The translations under genes and the position numbers were made by a program. From assembly GCA_021604605.1 (NCBI GenBank), contig BQJH01000176.1, forward strand, positions 1 through 6,112: a DNA stretch of 6,112 nt, read 5' to 3'. The DNA comes from Hyphococcus sp. (lineage in GTDB: Bacteria; Pseudomonadota; Alphaproteobacteria; Caulobacterales; Parvularculaceae). The notes below the pieces were generated by a model. The model worked only from the letters and a program-made list of their open reading frames with translations. It did no database searches and was not told the origin of the DNA. This document shows, piece after piece, positions 5,833-6,112 of the stretch (within the stretch, counting starts at the first letter, position 1; the number at the start of each line of letters is the position of its first letter).

Positions 5833-6112
5833 TTAGGCGCCTATCCCGAGCTTTGCCATCGCCAACATCACCAGAAATAGCGCAACGACTCCAAGAAAAA
5901 ACGCCCCGCTAATCATCAATGGCAGACGTCCTATAAGGCGCACCATTTTTGAGGCGTCTGATAGCCGACGGCTGACGATAAACCCGCCTGCCGCAACGCC
6001 TAAAGCATAAAGCTGCCATTGAAAAAATGCGCTAATGCGGTTTGACCCTCGGGTGAAGCCACTACCCGTTGCTTCTGTGTTCAAATATTCCATGACGCCA
6101 TAAAGCACGAAC
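5833..6112 (-). CDS. Small two-helix membrane protein, N-terminus possibly beyond the window
   Basis: The frame stays open to the window end, so the true start may lie outside; inside the window, GTG at 6108 or ATG at 6093 are possible, neither with a clear ribosome site. From ATG 6093 the product is 86 aa. Two hydrophobic segments are visible: one around W-Q-L-Y-A-L-G-V-A-A-G-G-F-I-V and a longer one from L-M-I-S-G-A-F-F-L-G-V-V to the end, joined by a basic stretch (S-R-R-L, then K-M-V-R-L-I-G-R-L) that would face the cytoplasm. No family is recognised and no catalytic motif is present. It converges on the inhibitor-like lipoprotein gene with only 10 bp between stop codons and no terminator between them. 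Confidence 0.65.
   Translation of the reverse strand, partial: FVLYGVMEYLNTEATGSGFTRGSNRISAFFQWQLYALGVAAGGFIVSRRLSDASKMVRLIGRLPLMISGAFFLGVVALFLVMLAMAKLGIGA

Overview
The window looks like chromosomal DNA of an alphaproteobacterium of moderate GC content, about half by eye. The main clue is the left side, where the clamp-loader gene holB, a TatD-type metal-dependent hydrolase and a PhnP-like metallo-beta-lactamase-fold hydrolase follow one another as in many Alphaproteobacteria. A marine Caulobacterales/Hyphomonadaceae- or Parvularculales-like host would fit, but this is inference. No insertion sequence, prophage gene, CRISPR array, tRNA or rRNA was seen.

Layout. Bases 1-2402 are a tight plus-strand operon: 3' part of holB, then tatD-like (15-bp gap), then the MBL-fold gene (4-bp ATGA overlap). 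metG, which I recall between holB and tatD in many relatives, is absent. Bases 2521-2952 encode a small helical lipoprotein with no known function. Bases 3017-3850 encode an AraC-family regulator. Bases 3851-4038 are non-coding and end in a perfect 14-bp terminator hairpin. Upstream of it lie an 8-bp stem and a possible -10 box, so this stretch may encode a small RNA of about 100 nt. Bases 4039-5106, minus strand, encode a lipoprotein alpha/beta hydrolase with a complete catalytic triad. Bases 5107-5399 are a repeat-rich divergent control region. Bases 5400-5822 encode a small lipoprotein whose C-terminus resembles the potato inhibitor I/I78 protease-inhibitor fold, preceded by a degenerate Kazal-like segment. 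Bases 5833-6112, minus strand, hold a two-helix membrane protein cut by the window end.

How it fits together. The left operon is housekeeping: DNA replication plus two conserved metallohydrolases, both lacking one canonical metal ligand. The right half is accessory and centres on the cell envelope: three predicted lipoproteins, one regulator and one membrane protein. The most unusual items are the inhibitor-like lipoprotein with a predicted P1 lysine, the candidate small RNA, and the phased TGCGA repeats between the divergent hydrolase and inhibitor genes. No functional link among the right-half genes is proven by the sequence.
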